Assembly (NCBI GenBank): GCA_016703325.1
Contig: JADJCH010000001.1
Coordinates: forward strand, 62,001 to 126,000
DNA length: 64,000 nucleotides
Source of the DNA: Burkholderiales bacterium
GTDB taxonomy: Bacteria > Pseudomonadota > Gammaproteobacteria > Burkholderiales > Burkholderiaceae_C
Direction of reading: 5' to 3'
Below, in pieces: positions 62,954 to 64,000 of this stretch. A program made the position numbers and the translations under genes. The notes under the pieces were generated by a model. That model searched no databases, was not told the origin of the DNA, and saw nothing but the letters and a program-made list of their open reading frames with translations. Positions within the stretch are counted from its first letter, which is position 1. Each line of letters begins with the position of its first letter.

Positions 62954-63853
62954 ATGTCTGATGCCGTCCCGATCCGTGCCGTGAGCGAGCCCTGTCTGCT
63001 GGGCGAGTCGCCCATGTGGCATCCCGAAGAGGGACTGCTCTACTGGTGCGACATCGATGCCCACGCTCTGTACCGACTGGATCCTCTCAGCGGGGCAAGC
63101 CGGCGTTGGGATCTGCCTTGCGAAGTGAGTGCCTGCGCGCCGCTGCTTGGTGGTGGCTTGCTGCTCGCAATGCGCGATGGACTTTGGCGCTTCGACGTGC
63201 ACAGTGCTCGCCGGTTCCGAATCGCCCCTGCGCCCTACGACAGCAGTCGGCAGCGCTTCAATGACGGCAAGTGTGATCCGCAGGGAAGGTTCTGGATCGG
63301 CAGCATCGATGAACCGCGTCGGCCCGAGGCGGCTCTGTACCGTTGGGATGGCCGTGAATTGACGCGACAGGCGGGTGGAATCACCACATCCAACGGACTG
63401 GCCTGGAGCCCCGATGGGCGGACCCTGTACTGGAGCGATACGCGGGCCCACACGATCTACGCCTTTGATTTCGACCCGGCAGCAGGAAGCCTGTCGTCGC
63501 AGCGGGTGTTCTGTCGCTTCGAACCGCGTCAGGCCATGCAACCGCTTTCGGCCTACGGGGGAAGGCCCGATGGCGCGGCCATGGACAGCGAGGGCTGCTA
63601 CTGGGTGGCCATGTACGAAGGCCAGCGGCTCCTGCGGCTCTCCCCGACCGCGCAGGTGCTGGCCGACATCAAGTTGCCGGTGCGCTGCCCGACGATGCCC
63701 TGCTTTGGCGACAGCGACCTGCGCAGCATCTACCTGACCTCGGCGCGGCACGGACGTCCGGCTGATGAACTCGCCGAACAGCCCTGGGCTGGGGCTGTGT
63801 TGCGACTGAGGGTCGAGGTCGCCGGTCTTCCAACAGCGTTTGCAATTCCCTAG
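62954..63853 (+). CDS. SMP-30/gluconolactonase-like hydrolase
   Basis: A 299-residue six-bladed beta-propeller lactonase. Metal-site residues of the family are visible: Glu18 in LLGESPMWHP, the Asn in TSNGLAWSPDG and the Asp in GRPDGAAMDSEG. RFNDGKCDPQGRFWIGS is the typical second signature. It probably hydrolyses a sugar lactone such as arabinono-, galactono- or gluconolactone; the exact one cannot be deduced. Confidence 0.92.
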   Translation: MSDAVPIRAVSEPCLLGESPMWHPEEGLLYWCDIDAHALYRLDPLSGASRRWDLPCEVSACAPLLGGGLLLAMRDGLWRFDVHSARRFRIAPAPYDSSRQRFNDGKCDPQGRFWIGSIDEPRRPEAALYRWDGRELTRQAGGITTSNGLAWSPDGRTLYWSDTRAHTIYAFDFDPAAGSLSSQRVFCRFEPRQAMQPLSAYGGRPDGAAMDSEGCYWVAMYEGQRLLRLSPTAQVLADIKLPVRCPTMPCFGDSDLRSIYLTSARHGRPADELAEQPWAGAVLRLRVEVAGLPTAFAIP

Positions 63854-63973
63854 AACAAAAACGATCGGTCGGTCAAGGCGATGTGATTGGTGTGGAGATG
63901 ATTGATGCGCTCTGACGACGCATTGAGGTCCTCAAGGGTGCGCAGGGCTTCACAGCGTATGCGGGTTCCCACG

Positions 63974-63979
63974 TATAAT
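63974..63979 (+). promoter_or_regulatory. Consensus -10 element near the window end
   Basis: A perfect TATAAT lies in the 147-bp stretch after the SMP-30 gene. A TTCACA 19 bp upstream is a poor -35. It likely drives a gene starting beyond the right edge of the window. Confidence 0.5.
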
Positions 63980-64000
63980 GCTGCGGTTTTGCCGAAACAT

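Noticed and set aside
63854..63890. Operator-like AACGATCGGTCGG sequence after the SMP-30 gene
   Set aside because: It resembles the palindrome at 13963 only in a few bases and is not symmetric.

Overview
The window is about 70% GC, densely packed and free of rRNA, tRNA or CRISPR. Gene content points to a betaproteobacterium of the order Burkholderiales, in the Leptothrix/Ideonella/Rubrivivax/Sphaerotilus neighbourhood. The indicators are separate glyQ and glyS genes, E. coli-type gshA, glnA followed by a small secreted protein gene and ntrBC, a CIRCE-controlled rpoH, and several Anr/FNR-like sites. This placement is inferred from gene content, not from a search. No gene-free stretch exceeds 300 bases.

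Layout. Bases 1-7003 (all minus strand) carry glyS (cut by the window edge), an OLD-like ATPase/Toprim nuclease gene wedged between glyS and glyQ, glyQ, a membrane protein, a MurU-like nucleotidyltransferase and a hemerythrin. Bases 7271-10457 hold tkt and gap. Bases 10570-17002 hold an outer-membrane barrel, a DUF2214-like membrane protein, a YpfJ-type metallopeptidase, a GDSL lipoprotein, a tartrate-type dehydrogenase, a Tat-type DUF4397 lipoprotein and a VapBC pair. Bases 17012-23730 are a complete RND tripartite efflux operon with its divergent TetR repressor and an AcrR-like operator. Next come an EF-G paralogue, a CsbD-like protein, a LuxR-type response regulator, a dienoyl-CoA isomerase-like crotonase and gshA.

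The most notable region is 29739-36227. Four minus-strand genes with 27-32 bp gaps encode a TIR protein, a membrane-spanning STAND NTPase, a small exported precursor peptide ending in three consecutive Trp-X-X triads, and a GrrM/OscB-like radical SAM/SPASM maturase. This looks like a triceptide (cyclophane) RiPP locus fused to a TIR/STAND signalling pair. It resembles the actinobacterial FxsA/B/C/T arrangement but uses different families.

Bases 36517-45617 hold AMP nucleosidase, a diguanylate cyclase and a NodT-MacA-MacB efflux operon. The 3' end of macB is duplicated around a two-gene PIN-domain module, which looks like an inserted element. Bases 45810-50460 hold a translationally coupled cluster (YVTN propeller, deacetylase, fatty-acid hydroxylase) followed by EI24-domain and CinA/MoaB-type genes. 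Bases 50662-57438 are the nitrogen-control block glnA, secreted protein, ntrB, ntrC, then a Crp/Fnr regulator and rpoH. Bases 57517-63853 hold a MocR regulator divergent from a DMT exporter, aminotransferase and PhzF cluster, then a GNAT and an SMP-30 hydrolase.
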